DNA of 64,000 bases from NCBI RefSeq assembly GCF_023156285.1, contig NZ_JAKZAJ010000003.1, positions 589,556 through 653,555 on the forward strand, written 5' to 3'. Both the position numbers and the translations under genes were made by a program. The stretch comes from Marinobacter koreensis. Lineage in GTDB: Bacteria; Pseudomonadota; Gammaproteobacteria; Pseudomonadales; Oleiphilaceae. Shown here piece after piece: positions 8,399-17,275 of the stretch. Under the pieces are notes generated by a model. The model saw nothing but the letters and a program-made list of their open reading frames with translations. It made no database searches and was not told the origin of the DNA. The stretch's first letter is position 1. The number at the start of each line of letters is the position of its first letter.

Positions 8399-10032
8399 TG
8401 TGACGTCTCCTGAAGGTTCTCAAGTGCCAGGTACTCATACAGATGCGCGATCTGCTGTTCGGTCTTGTCATAGGCATAGACCATTCTCTGGTCCTGGTCG
8501 TCCACGTAAGCCAGAGCCAGCTCATCCAGTCGACTTTCGGCGGTTGCCCGCAGCGCCGATACTCTCTCGCGGTAACCGGCAATCTCGGATAGCAGGGCTT
8601 TGAGCCTTGCCCCGACGCCGCCGCTCGCGGATCCGGCGTGCGAAACCGCAGTCAGGGCGGAGTCCGCATCACCGAGAATCCGATCCATTTCCGCCAAACG
8701 GCGCTTTTGTTCCGCCCCGGTCGCTTTCTCAAGCAACCTTTCTACCTGATCGCCCAGCGCGTTGCCCTCCGCGCGCAGTTGCCGGAGCTCACCCTGGTCT
8801 GCGGAACCACCCTTCTCCCTGTGATCAAGCTCGGACAGCAACACTTCCAGATTGCTCTGCTCCTGTGACAGCCGGTGATCGAGCCGTTCAAGTCTTGCCA
8901 CCCGGGCTACCGCGATCTGTGCTGACGGCGTGTCCAGAAAGTCCATCAGGTAAGCCTGGCGGGGCTGCTGCATGGTCCGGCTGTCCGCCAGGAACCACTC
9001 CAGATCGGATGTCTGAGCGCCCTTGACCAACGCACCGTAGGCTCCCTTTTCCCTGATTTGCTGCTTCAGTTTTCGCAGGGTTACGCGCTCACTTTCATAT
9101 GCGGCATTCGCTGCGAGGTAGGCCTCTCCAGCCTGCCCGAGATAACCCGCGAGGTCATAGCCCCGCCCCATCCCGATCCAGGCGTCCGCTACACCGGCAT
9201 AAGCCAGGGGAAACTTTTTGGCCCGGTGCCAGCTCTGCATGGCGGCGCGATGATTGCCCCGTTCAGCCAATGCCAGCCCATGGAAATACAACGCCAGGGG
9301 GGTTACGGGACTGTCCAGTGCCACTTTCTCCAGGAAACCAATGGCCTTGTCATACTCGCCATTCTGATAGGCCAGATAACCGGCCCTCGCCAGAAGGCGG
9401 TTCCGGAGATCTTCCTGCCGATCGGATTCCTGATCCGCCTCGGTCATCGCCAGTGCTACCCTCAAAGCGACCAATGCACGGGCCGGATTGGTATCCTGTT
9501 GAGCGTAATCACTGGCGAGATTCCCGTAACCGACCGCAGCCCAGTAGCCAGCTTCCATGCCTGACAGAATCTTGCCTGCCTTCTCAGGGGCGCCAGCCTG
9601 TCTCTGAAAATCGGCAAGGTGATAAAGCGCTTCCTGCTTATCCTCACCGAACCCGTAGCGCGCTGCGAGACCGAACCACCGAGCGGCTTGCTGGGAATCG
9701 GCCTGTTCCAGGGATGCGCGCCCGAGGAGCATCGAGGCTTTTGCCCGGTAAGTGTCGCTGTCCGCAATCCGGCGCAACTCCTCCAGGCCCTGTTGCCGAT
9801 GGCCACTGTCCAGCCAGGCCCGGGCCCGAAGCAACGGCGCCTCTTCACCGTTCATCGCGCCAATCATCCGGACCGCATCGGGAGCGTCACCAGTGGCAAG
9901 CGCATAACGGACAACGCCTGGCCGGAGATCTTCAGGAACGGCGATGCCCCCGGCCAACACCGGACCGGCCATGCAGCCGCAGGCCGCCAGGAAAGCCGTC
10001 AGAGAAATCCGCAATGAACGTCCCACAAACAT
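8395..10032 (-). CDS. Exported TPR/coiled-coil protein of the motor operon (GltC-like candidate)
   Basis: 545 residues. The N-terminal signal contains LAAC at residues 15-18, which could be a lipobox; the alternative is signal peptidase I cleavage near AGP-VLA. TPR-like helices fill residues 35-330 (for example YHLADFQRQAGAPEKAGKIL), and long amphipathic coiled-coil helices fill about 375-545. No catalytic motif is seen. It is tightly coupled to the next TPR gene and starts 7 bases after the preceding stop. Probably a periplasmic structural component. Confidence 0.75.
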   Translation of the reverse strand: MFVGRSLRISLTAFLAACGCMAGPVLAGGIAVPEDLRPGVVRYALATGDAPDAVRMIGAMNGEEAPLLRARAWLDSGHRQQGLEELRRIADSDTYRAKASMLLGRASLEQADSQQAARWFGLAARYGFGEDKQEALYHLADFQRQAGAPEKAGKILSGMEAGYWAAVGYGNLASDYAQQDTNPARALVALRVALAMTEADQESDRQEDLRNRLLARAGYLAYQNGEYDKAIGFLEKVALDSPVTPLALYFHGLALAERGNHRAAMQSWHRAKKFPLAYAGVADAWIGMGRGYDLAGYLGQAGEAYLAANAAYESERVTLRKLKQQIREKGAYGALVKGAQTSDLEWFLADSRTMQQPRQAYLMDFLDTPSAQIAVARVARLERLDHRLSQEQSNLEVLLSELDHREKGGSADQGELRQLRAEGNALGDQVERLLEKATGAEQKRRLAEMDRILGDADSALTAVSHAGSASGGVGARLKALLSEIAGYRERVSALRATAESRLDELALAYVDDQDQRMVYAYDKTEQQIAHLYEYLALENLQETSQ

Positions 10033-10038
10033 CCGGCG

Positions 10039-10587
10039 TCACTTCCATTCGGTAAAGGAGACGTAAGGCTCGAAATCCGGTGCGCGGGCGCCGAGCTTGA
10101 GTTCGACCCCCAGGGCACCAGGCCTTTTTGTGAAGGGGTGAGACGCCTCCCGCCGGACGAAATCCTTGTCGGCAGATCGGGCGGTAATCACCGCCCGGAT
10201 ATTATGGGCGCCGCTCTCGATATTGCCGATATAGAGTTGCTGAACGCCACCGGCCTCAAGGGCCGAGCGCTCTCGGGGCGTGTAGAGATGTGAGGCCACC
10301 GGGCGGTCGTTCACAAACAACTCGACCGAATCCAGATCCAGGGCTTTGCGGGTTTCAAGTGTCAGGAAAACTGTCAGTCGGGTATTCACCGGATAGAGCA
10401 AAGACTCCTGCAACCCTTCAACCTTCGCCGAGTGGTCGTTGACCTCGGCCGCCAGCTGATCAATCTGGTCATCCAGCGTTGCGGCGCCGGCTCCCGGGAT
10501 ACACACCCAGGACAATAGAATGACCAACACTGTTGCCAGCAAATTCGGTGATCTCAGGCATCCTTTCAATGGTTGCGAGCCGTGCAT
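10039..10587 (-). CDS. Exported protein of unknown function, first gene of the motor operon
   Basis: 182 residues: signal peptide (about 15-37, ending PGAGA), a short heptad-like helix (TLDDQIDQLAAEVNDHSAKV) and a beta-rich domain (about 65-165) with a VELFVNDRPVASHLY strand pattern suggestive of an immunoglobulin-like fold. Family not recognised. The ATG at 10587 follows AGGAAG by about four bases; the frame continues upstream, but the added residues would precede the signal peptide. It is the promoter-proximal gene of the nine-gene operon. Confidence 0.65.
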   Translation of the reverse strand: MHGSQPLKGCLRSPNLLATVLVILLSWVCIPGAGAATLDDQIDQLAAEVNDHSAKVEGLQESLLYPVNTRLTVFLTLETRKALDLDSVELFVNDRPVASHLYTPRERSALEAGGVQQLYIGNIESGAHNIRAVITARSADKDFVRREASHPFTKRPGALGVELKLGARAPDFEPYVSFTEWK

Positions 10588-10794
10588 ACGCTTCCTGCCC
10601 TCTCCAAGACTGGAAAACTTCCGTAACAAACGTGCGAAAAGCGTAACACTTGGTAACCGCAAAGAACGGTATACAGATCACCAAATCGGAAACAGGAAGT
10701 GTCGGTTTATTTGACAGTAGCTTGGGGAGGAGATCGGGAGGAGCGTGCCGGAAACAGCCAAAAACCCGACAGGCTATTGTTTTATAATATCTTT

Positions 10795-10903
10795 TATTAC
10801 ATGGCCCTGATTTTGCTCAACATGAATCGGCGGGAGGACAAACCGGTTCGCCCGCCCAAATATGCCGAGCTTTGCCGATGCGACATGTCGCATCGGCTTT
10901 TTT
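10795..10903 (+). ncRNA. Candidate small RNA with two hairpins
   Basis: A plus-strand transcript of about 105 bases is suggested by a TATAAT at 10783-10788, a first hairpin GGCGGG...CCCGCC (10829-10856) and an ideal intrinsic terminator at 10874-10903. No plus-strand gene lies upstream that the terminator could serve. The -35 region is poor, and short reading frames in the interval lack a convincing ribosome-binding site. Confidence 0.4.
10874..10903 (+). terminator. Rho-independent terminator
   Basis: A perfect 12-bp palindrome (GCCGATGCGACA / TGTCGCATCGGC) is followed directly by six T on the plus strand. The T-tract runs into the stop codon of the convergent VWA gene. On the minus strand there is no T-tract, so its orientation fits the upstream candidate small RNA. 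Confidence 0.8.
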
Positions 10904-12080
10904 ATTTGCTCAGGTGGCGCATGGCCGATTCGAGGCCATCAATCGTTAGCGGATACATGTGGTCACCCACCAGCTGACGGGTCATTCCCAGTGATCCACC
11001 GGTGCCCCAATAGTTTTCGGGCAACGGGTTCAGCCAGACCACCTTCCGGAAATGGTCCGAAATTCTCTGGAACCAGGTCGCACCGGCTTCTTCGTTCCAG
11101 TGCTCGATGGAACCACCCGGATGGGAAATCTCATAGGGCGCCATGGTGGCATCTCCGACAAAGATCACTTTATAGTCCGGCGTGTACTTATGGAGGATGT
11201 CCCAGGTGCTCGTGGTTTCATTCATCCGGCGGATGTTATTGGTCCACACACTCTCATAGATAAAGTTGTGGAAATAAAAATACTCCATGTGCTTGAACTC
11301 AAGCCTCGCGGCAGAAAAGAGTTCTTCACATACCCGGACGTGCGGATCCATGGATCCACCCACGTCAAAGAAAATAAGCACCTTCACCGCATTGTGGCGT
11401 TCCGGAACCATTTTCAGATCCAGGTAGCCTGCATTCCGGGCCGTGGAGCGGATGGTGTCATCCATATCCAGCTGATCCGCGGCGCCCTGGCGGGCAAACT
11501 TGCGCAACCGCCTCAGGGCCACCTTGATGTTGCGGATGCCCAGCGTGATGCTGTCGTCCAGATCCTTGAACTCCCGTTTCTCCCAGACCTTGACCGCACG
11601 CCCCTGGCGCCCGTTTTTCTGCCCGATGCGAAACCCTTCCGGGTTATAGCCATTGGCACCGAACGGAGATGTGCCGCCGGTACCGATCCACTTGTTTCCC
11701 CCGGCGTGCCGCTCCTGCTGTTCTTCCATTCGCTTCTTGAAGGTTTCGATCAACTCTTCAAGACCACCCAGGGAATCGATCTTGGCTTTCTCTTCCTCGG
11801 AGAGGTGCTTCTCGAATTCCGCCCGCAACCAGTCATCAGGAATCAGGGACTCCAGCAGGTCGTCCAGATTCTGGATGCCTTCGAAATAGGCCTGGAAGGC
11901 GCGATCAAACTTGTCGAAGTGCCGCTCGTCCTTTACCAGGCACAACCTCGCCAGGTAATAGAACTCCTCCATGTCGGCAAACGCCAGGCGTTTCTCGAGC
12001 GCCTCTAGCAGGTCGAGAAATTCGCGGAGGCTGGCAGGCACCCTGGCCCGCCGCACTTCGAGAAAAAAATCAATCAACAT
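10902..12080 (-). CDS. CoxE-like VWA domain protein
   Basis: 392 residues. The N-terminal half is helical and charged; the C-terminal half (about 225-390) is a VWA domain of the CoxE type (VKVLIFFDVGGSMDPHV). The MIDAS metal-site motif, normally DxSxS, reads DVGGS here, losing the first serine. Such proteins work with MoxR-type AAA+ ATPases as metal-dependent adaptors in maturation of protein complexes. The moxR-like gene lies 22 bases upstream in the same direction, the usual pairing. The client of this pair is unknown. Confidence 0.85.
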   Translation of the reverse strand: MLIDFFLEVRRARVPASLREFLDLLEALEKRLAFADMEEFYYLARLCLVKDERHFDKFDRAFQAYFEGIQNLDDLLESLIPDDWLRAEFEKHLSEEEKAKIDSLGGLEELIETFKKRMEEQQERHAGGNKWIGTGGTSPFGANGYNPEGFRIGQKNGRQGRAVKVWEKREFKDLDDSITLGIRNIKVALRRLRKFARQGAADQLDMDDTIRSTARNAGYLDLKMVPERHNAVKVLIFFDVGGSMDPHVRVCEELFSAARLEFKHMEYFYFHNFIYESVWTNNIRRMNETTSTWDILHKYTPDYKVIFVGDATMAPYEISHPGGSIEHWNEEAGATWFQRISDHFRKVVWLNPLPENYWGTGGSLGMTRQLVGDHMYPLTIDGLESAMRHLSK

Positions 12081-12102
12081 AACGCGGAACTCTTGCCGGA
12101 AA

Positions 12103-12945
12103 TCAGTTGCGACGCCGTGCCATGAACGCCAGCTTCTGCAACAGGTGCACGTCCTGCTCGTTCTTTACCAGCGCGCCATACAACGGTGGCAGCGCGGTAC
12201 CCGTATCCTTCTCCTGCAAGGCCTTGGCTGTCAGCTCATCCGCCATCAACAGCTTCAGCCAGTCGATCAGTTCAGATGTGGACGGCTTCTTCTTCAGGCC
12301 AGGCACCTTGCGCACGTCGAAGAACACCTCCAGAGCGTCCCGGACGATGGCCTGCTGGATGCCGGGGAAATGCACATCCACGATATCCTGCATGGTCTCG
12401 TGGTCCGGGAAGCTGATGTAATGGAAGAAACACCGGCGCAGGAATGCGTCGGGCAGCTCTTTTTCGTTATTACTGGTGATCACCACGATCGGCCGATGCT
12501 TCGCCTTTACGAACTGTTGGGTCTCGTAGACGAAGAATTCCATGCGATCCAGTTCCAGCAGGAGGTCGTTCGGGAACTCGATGTCGGCCTTGTCGATCTC
12601 GTCGATGAGCAGGACCACCTGTTCATCGGATTCGAAGGCTTCCCAGAGCTTGCCTTTGACGATGTAGTTCCGGATGTCCTTGACCTTTTCGTCACCGAGC
12701 TGGGAGTCACGGAGACGCGAGACGGCGTCATACTCGTACAGTCCCTGCTGGGCCTTGGTCGTGGATTTGATATGCCAGGGGATCAGCCTCATGCCGAGTG
12801 CAGCCGCCATTTCCTCCGCCAGCAGCGTTTTACCGGTGCCAGGCTCACCCTTGATAAGCAGAGGACGCTGGAGCGAAATCGCGGCGTTGACCGCCATTTG
12901 AAGGTCGTCAGTGGCTACGTATTTTTCGGTACCGGTGAACTTCAT
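12103..12945 (-). CDS. MoxR-family AAA+ ATPase
   Basis: 280 residues with Walker A GEPGTGKT (about 33-40), Walker B VVLLIDEIDKAD (about 108-119) and a sensor-1 VVITSNNEKELPDAFLRRC with arginine finger. MoxR ATPases act as chaperones that remodel or activate complexes together with VWA partners. Two VWA genes flank it (10902-12080 and 12964-15030), so it may serve either or both. The start MKFTGTEKYV is unambiguous. Confidence 0.9.
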   Translation of the reverse strand: MKFTGTEKYVATDDLQMAVNAAISLQRPLLIKGEPGTGKTLLAEEMAAALGMRLIPWHIKSTTKAQQGLYEYDAVSRLRDSQLGDEKVKDIRNYIVKGKLWEAFESDEQVVLLIDEIDKADIEFPNDLLLELDRMEFFVYETQQFVKAKHRPIVVITSNNEKELPDAFLRRCFFHYISFPDHETMQDIVDVHFPGIQQAIVRDALEVFFDVRKVPGLKKKPSTSELIDWLKLLMADELTAKALQEKDTGTALPPLYGALVKNEQDVHLLQKLAFMARRRN

Positions 12946-12963
12946 GCTTCGATTTCCTGTTGG

Positions 12964-15030
12964 TTACTGTTTCTTCGGATCCTGATCCGCGCGGGATCCC
13001 TTGTCGCTTTTGTCGCTCGGCAGCCCGGACTCATCCTCTTCATAGTCCGGCAGATCGTCAAATTCCGACAGGTCGAAATCCTCAAGGCCGAACTCTTCAT
13101 CATCGTCCTCAGCGTGATCGGCCGGCTCTTCCGCCGTATCCGGTTCCGCCTCAGGCTCCACGACGGTCTCCGCTACGGGAATCTCGTCGTCATCGCTGGC
13201 GTCATCAGCCTCGTCCGTGATTTCCGGAATGATCTCCTCCGGCTCGGCCTCAGGCTCAAGCTCAGGGACAGCCTCGGATTCGGGCTCCGGTTCCACCGTG
13301 GGCATTGGCTCCGCCGTTTCCTCCGCCTCGGGCTCCAGTTCCGGTATCACCTCTTCTTCCGGCTCTGGTTCGTTCAGATCCTCAAGGGTTTCCCGTTCGG
13401 ACGCCGCTGAGGCCATCGCCTGCTCCTGGCTTTTCTTTCTGCGGATGGCCCACCAGGCCAGCAGTCCCAGGATTACGATTGCCCCGCCTGCTGCACTGCC
13501 CCAGATCAGCAGTTTGTCATCGCTCTGGGCAGGCTGCTCCTGAGCATCGTCAGTGGGCGTTTTCGCTTCAGGTTCCGGGGCCTGGGCCACCGGCGCCGGT
13601 TGCGGTTCATCTGCCGCATTTTCCGCCTGCGGCGGCGCCTCCGGTTCCGGCTGTTCAACGGCGCTGGTATCGATCGGAGCCGCAATAGCCGGCGCGGCCG
13701 GCTCTTCAACGACTGGACCCTGGTCAGGAGCCGGAGCAGCTTCCGCCGGTTCAGAGGCCGGCACTGGCTCCGGTGCCACGAATGTCGTGTCCGCCGTTAC
13801 CTTGCGGCTGAAGGTTTTACCATCGGCAACCACCTCGATTCGGTAAGTGCCCGAGGCCGGCAACTGCGAAATCGTATCCCCATAAACGCCATCGTCCGGT
13901 GGCGTTTCCCCGGAAAGAATTTTCGTACCACTTCGGCCGTCTTCCGAGGTAATCGTGAGGCTGACCTTCACCACACCCAGAAAATCCGGATTCACGATTT
14001 TTTCCGACTTCTCGAAAAATCCGACGGACAGATCTATCGGCTCGTCCGCGCTGAAGGTGGATGGAATGTCGCTGACCACCATTTTCAGATCACTGACCAC
14101 CGTTACCCGGCTGCCCTCACCCAATTCTCCCTGGATCTTCCAGTCCCCGGCCTGCGGTTTGTCGATGGTGATCAGGTCGTAGGCCTTCTCGTTGGCCCAA
14201 CGAACGTTATCCCCGTGCGTCCCGACAATTACGGACTGACCATCTGGACGGACCAGTGTGAGTTCACTGGTTGCGCCGGTATCGTCCTGGCCACGGAAGA
14301 TCAACGCGGTGAATTCCTTGACACCCTGATCCACGGTAAAGCCATTGCCTTCAATCGGGATCTGCTCCTGGGGGACCGCGGAATTCAGGGCATCCATGAA
14401 AGCAAGATTGAGGGCTTCGGCATTATCGGCGACATGGAAGCTGCCACCGGATTCGTCCGCCAGCTTTTTCAGGAATGCCGCATCCGCCTGGGACGACAAC
14501 GCTACCGGATGGAACGTCGCGCCCTCGGCAACCAGCCTGGGCAAGAGCGTTTGAAGGATCCGCTTCTCTTCCGCGGCATTCACCTCGGGATCGTCGGAAA
14601 TATCCACCTTGCCATCGGTGAGCAGGATGAAATGGGTGTTCTTGAGGGTTCCGCCGGAGTAATAGTCATCGCTGGCCACTTCGATGGCTTTGCCCAGGTT
14701 GGTTCGCAGGGCCACCGAATTGATCTGTTCGGACCGGTCGATCGCCAGCTGCCGCCATTTGTCTGTAACGTCGTCAAATGGCACCAGCATGTTCACGTAC
14801 TGGCCAAAGGTCCACAGACCCGCCATGGAATTACCCGGCAGCATTCCGGCGAGAAGCCGGACCGCAGGCTGCCGGAGGTTGTCAGGATCGGTATCCTTCA
14901 TTGAGCCTGAAATGTCGACGATCATCCGCACATCGGACTGATCAGGCAGGGTCAGGGTCTCGTCCTTTGCTGCAGCGAAAGATGGCAGGGCAACCAGAGC
15001 GAAAAGCAGTAGAAGAACCGGCTTTCTCAT
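12964..15030 (-). CDS. Membrane-anchored VWA protein with acidic cytoplasmic tail (TIGR03503-like)
   Basis: 688 residues: signal peptide (about 1-20), VWA domain (about 33-210) with an intact MIDAS DISGS and later metal-site Thr/Asp (LLTDGKVDISDD), beta-rich domains (about 235-420), a Pro/Glu/Ala linker, one membrane helix (about 508-528, AGGAIVILGLLAWWAI) and a very acidic tail (about 540-688) full of EPEPE runs. The layout recalls the TIGR03503 family. The ATG at 15030 marks the signal peptide; the frame continues upstream only through the neighbouring gene. It overlaps the preceding small membrane gene by one base. Confidence 0.82.
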   Translation of the reverse strand: MRKPVLLLLFALVALPSFAAAKDETLTLPDQSDVRMIVDISGSMKDTDPDNLRQPAVRLLAGMLPGNSMAGLWTFGQYVNMLVPFDDVTDKWRQLAIDRSEQINSVALRTNLGKAIEVASDDYYSGGTLKNTHFILLTDGKVDISDDPEVNAAEEKRILQTLLPRLVAEGATFHPVALSSQADAAFLKKLADESGGSFHVADNAEALNLAFMDALNSAVPQEQIPIEGNGFTVDQGVKEFTALIFRGQDDTGATSELTLVRPDGQSVIVGTHGDNVRWANEKAYDLITIDKPQAGDWKIQGELGEGSRVTVVSDLKMVVSDIPSTFSADEPIDLSVGFFEKSEKIVNPDFLGVVKVSLTITSEDGRSGTKILSGETPPDDGVYGDTISQLPASGTYRIEVVADGKTFSRKVTADTTFVAPEPVPASEPAEAAPAPDQGPVVEEPAAPAIAAPIDTSAVEQPEPEAPPQAENAADEPQPAPVAQAPEPEAKTPTDDAQEQPAQSDDKLLIWGSAAGGAIVILGLLAWWAIRRKKSQEQAMASAASERETLEDLNEPEPEEEVIPELEPEAEETAEPMPTVEPEPESEAVPELEPEAEPEEIIPEITDEADDASDDDEIPVAETVVEPEAEPDTAEEPADHAEDDDEEFGLEDFDLSEFDDLPDYEEDESGLPSDKSDKGSRADQDPKKQ

Positions 15031-15374
15031 CAGCGTGTCACCAACCGATAACGGACCAGATCGAGGATCCACACCAGCAGCATTACAAGGCCGGCAATCC
15101 CGAAGTTGAAGACCGCCCGTCCCGCGGACTCCATGTGGCCGAGGATGGCCTCGTAGCCGCCGAAGATCCACGCCGGAACCCACCAGTCCGCCAGGTCCGG
15201 CGACTGTACCGGAGTCAGAAACAGCACCACCAACGCCGCCAGCAGCAGTGTTCTGAGCCCGTAGAGGGGCACTAGCCTGAAGAGTTGTTTCATCATGTAG
15301 AAAAACACGACGAAGGCGATGGCGTAGGCCGCCCAGAAAATACCGTAAGCCAGTTGCGTATCTGCGTCGATCAT
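15030..15374 (-). CDS. Small membrane protein of unknown function
   Basis: 114 residues with three or four hydrophobic segments (about 8-28, 38-55, 60-75, 85-108). Family not recognised. Its stop overlaps the start of the VWA gene and its start overlaps the stop of ycgN, so it is probably co-translated and may be a membrane partner of the VWA protein. Confidence 0.72.
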   Translation of the reverse strand: MIDADTQLAYGIFWAAYAIAFVVFFYMMKQLFRLVPLYGLRTLLLAALVVLFLTPVQSPDLADWWVPAWIFGGYEAILGHMESAGRAVFNFGIAGLVMLLVWILDLVRYRLVTR

Positions 15375-15820
15375 TACAAAACCCAGTGAATGATGTGTTC
15401 TTCCCAGTCTTCCTCGGGGACCTGATTTTCAGAGACAACCTTGTGCCTGACGGAAACACCGGCCTGGTGCACGGAGTCCGGATCACCACTGACCAGCGGG
15501 TGCCAGTCCGGGAGCGGCCGCCCTTCTGCCAGGGTCCTGTAGGCACAGGTGTGCGGCAGCCAATGGTAGTCGTTCACCGTATCCGGTGTCAGCACTGTGC
15601 ATCCCGGCACCCGGTTCAGCCGGTCGGAATACACTGTGCACTGGCAACGCTCGGTATCGAGGTACTGACAGGCAAGGTCCGTATGGTAAACCTCCCCGGT
15701 GTCCTCATCTTCAAGTTTGTTCAGGCAACACTTGCCACAGCCGTCGCAAAGCGACTCCCACTCCCCTGGCGTCATCTGGTCGAGCCGTTTGCGCTGCCAG
15801 AACGGGATCTGGGCAATCAT
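15374..15820 (-). CDS. ycgN: YcgN family cysteine-cluster protein
   Basis: 148 residues, the usual length of the YcgN/UPF0260 family. A cysteine cluster CDGCGKCC (about 25-32) and further Cys at about 50, 59, 61, 74 and 92 suggest metal or Fe-S binding, as in YkgJ-type proteins. Function unknown. It overlaps ycgL by 4 bases, an arrangement conserved in gammaproteobacteria. Confidence 0.88.
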   Translation of the reverse strand: MIAQIPFWQRKRLDQMTPGEWESLCDGCGKCCLNKLEDEDTGEVYHTDLACQYLDTERCQCTVYSDRLNRVPGCTVLTPDTVNDYHWLPHTCAYRTLAEGRPLPDWHPLVSGDPDSVHQAGVSVRHKVVSENQVPEEDWEEHIIHWVL

Positions 15821-16110
15821 TTCCGGGACGACTCCAGGCGACGTTTGAGTTCCGTCATATAGTCGTCCTGCTCATCGGACAATTGCAGGAAGAAGTCCTT
15901 CTCCTCGATCGCTTCGAGCACCTGCTTTCCGGTGGTCCGGGCCAGCTTTTTTTCCGGCGTCAGCAACAGATCCATGGCATGAACCGGTTGTCCGAAGATA
16001 CCCCTCAGCCCCTCAGGCAGCTCGTCCCACTTCTGGCCACGGCGTACGAAGATGTAGGTGTCCGCCTTCCGGCTACTCCTGAAAACCGACACAAATTCCC
16101 GTTGTTTCAT
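15817..16110 (-). CDS. ycgL: YcgL domain protein
   Basis: 97 residues matching the small YcgL family (KADTYIFVRRGQKWDELPEG then FGQPVHAMDLLL). Function unknown; the family is a compact alpha/beta fold found beside rnd and ycgN. Overlaps rnd by 4 bases and ycgN by 4 bases. Confidence 0.88.
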   Translation of the reverse strand: MKQREFVSVFRSSRKADTYIFVRRGQKWDELPEGLRGIFGQPVHAMDLLLTPEKKLARTTGKQVLEAIEEKDFFLQLSDEQDDYMTELKRRLESSRK

Positions 16111-17258
16111 TGCTTGAGTATGTCCTCGATTTCGGTCTGAATCGGCGCCAGCACGTCCGATCGCCAGCCTCGGAAGAACTCGTCACGGGCCAGGTCACCG
16201 CCCTGCATGAGTTTTTCGAGGCGCTTTCTGGGAGCGAGCAGTTCCATCGGAATATCAGCCTGCTCCGAAACGTTTCTGACCACCCGTTTGAGCTTTTTGA
16301 ATCGCCCCTGATCATCCCGGCTCAGCGGCGGCGCAATCAGATCCAGATCCGGATTATCGACGGCCCCGGCGTCCCGGACAAGGTTAAGTAATGTCTCTCC
16401 GTAACGTCTCACCGCACCGCCGGGGATGCCCTGGATATTATCCAGTTCCCGGAGAGTTGACGGCAGTCGCTCGGCAATCATGATCAGCAGGGCATCGGCC
16501 AGAACCCGGTTCCGGGGCATGTCCCGACGCTGGCACTCGTGTTCCCGCCAGCGGACCAGGGAGCGTAGAACGTTCTGTTGCCCGGGAGACAGGGCCCATC
16601 CACCCCTGAGCTTGAGATAGTGGCGATCCGGGTCTTCCTGCTGTGACAGCTCCGCCGCATAGCGGGCGGATTCCTCGTGGAAGGCCTCCACCAGTCCCCG
16701 GCTCTCCAGGTTCGACAGTACCCAGTGGTTCATGGGCTCTAGAAAACGGATGTCGTCAAGCGCGTAACGCTGCTGGGCTTCTGAGAGCGGGCGAGCCAGC
16801 CAGTCGGAGCGGGTTGCGGACTTGTCGAGAGTCTCACCAAACAGGGTTTCCACCAGGCGGGCGTAGCCAAGGGAGAAGCCGGCCCCGGCCATGGCGGCGC
16901 CTATCTGCAAATCCACCACGCCCCGGGGATCGACACCGAGCCAATGCCGGAACAGTTCCAGGTCTTCGCTCATCGCATACAGGAGTTTGGGCAGATCCGG
17001 GCTGGCCAGGATACGGCGGAACTCCGCGGAAGCCTCGGCCACCGCCGGTTCCACCAGCCGGAATTCTTCTCCGATACCGAGCTGAACCAGACCGGGAATG
17101 GGATAGAAAGTGCTTACCCGCTCGAACTCGGTATCCAGGGCCAGGGGTTGTCCGGTCGAAACGGATCCAAGCCAGCGATCCAGCTCCTCCGGGGATTCAA
17201 TCCATGAAATAACTGCCGGCGCCGGAGGCGCCGCAACGGCCGGGGAATCAACTGCCAT
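16107..17258 (-). CDS. rnd: Ribonuclease D
   Basis: 383 residues, typical for RNase D, a 3'-to-5' exoribonuclease that trims tRNA precursors. DEDD-type exonuclease motifs are visible: LALDTEFERV (Asp42, Glu44), GVVDLQIGA (Asp near 107) and QQRYALDDIRFL (Tyr and Asp near 170-174). An HRDC domain follows from about 220 (LRSLVRWREHECQRRDMPRN). It is followed at once by ycgL. Confidence 0.93.
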   Translation of the reverse strand: MAVDSPAVAAPPAPAVISWIESPEELDRWLGSVSTGQPLALDTEFERVSTFYPIPGLVQLGIGEEFRLVEPAVAEASAEFRRILASPDLPKLLYAMSEDLELFRHWLGVDPRGVVDLQIGAAMAGAGFSLGYARLVETLFGETLDKSATRSDWLARPLSEAQQRYALDDIRFLEPMNHWVLSNLESRGLVEAFHEESARYAAELSQQEDPDRHYLKLRGGWALSPGQQNVLRSLVRWREHECQRRDMPRNRVLADALLIMIAERLPSTLRELDNIQGIPGGAVRRYGETLLNLVRDAGAVDNPDLDLIAPPLSRDDQGRFKKLKRVVRNVSEQADIPMELLAPRKRLEKLMQGGDLARDEFFRGWRSDVLAPIQTEIEDILKQ

Positions 17259-17275
17259 AAAAACGTCCGGATTGC

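Noticed and set aside
15031..15546. Upstream extension of the membrane VWA protein
   Set aside because: It overlaps a small membrane gene and ycgN in another frame; the signal peptide at 15030 fixes the true start.
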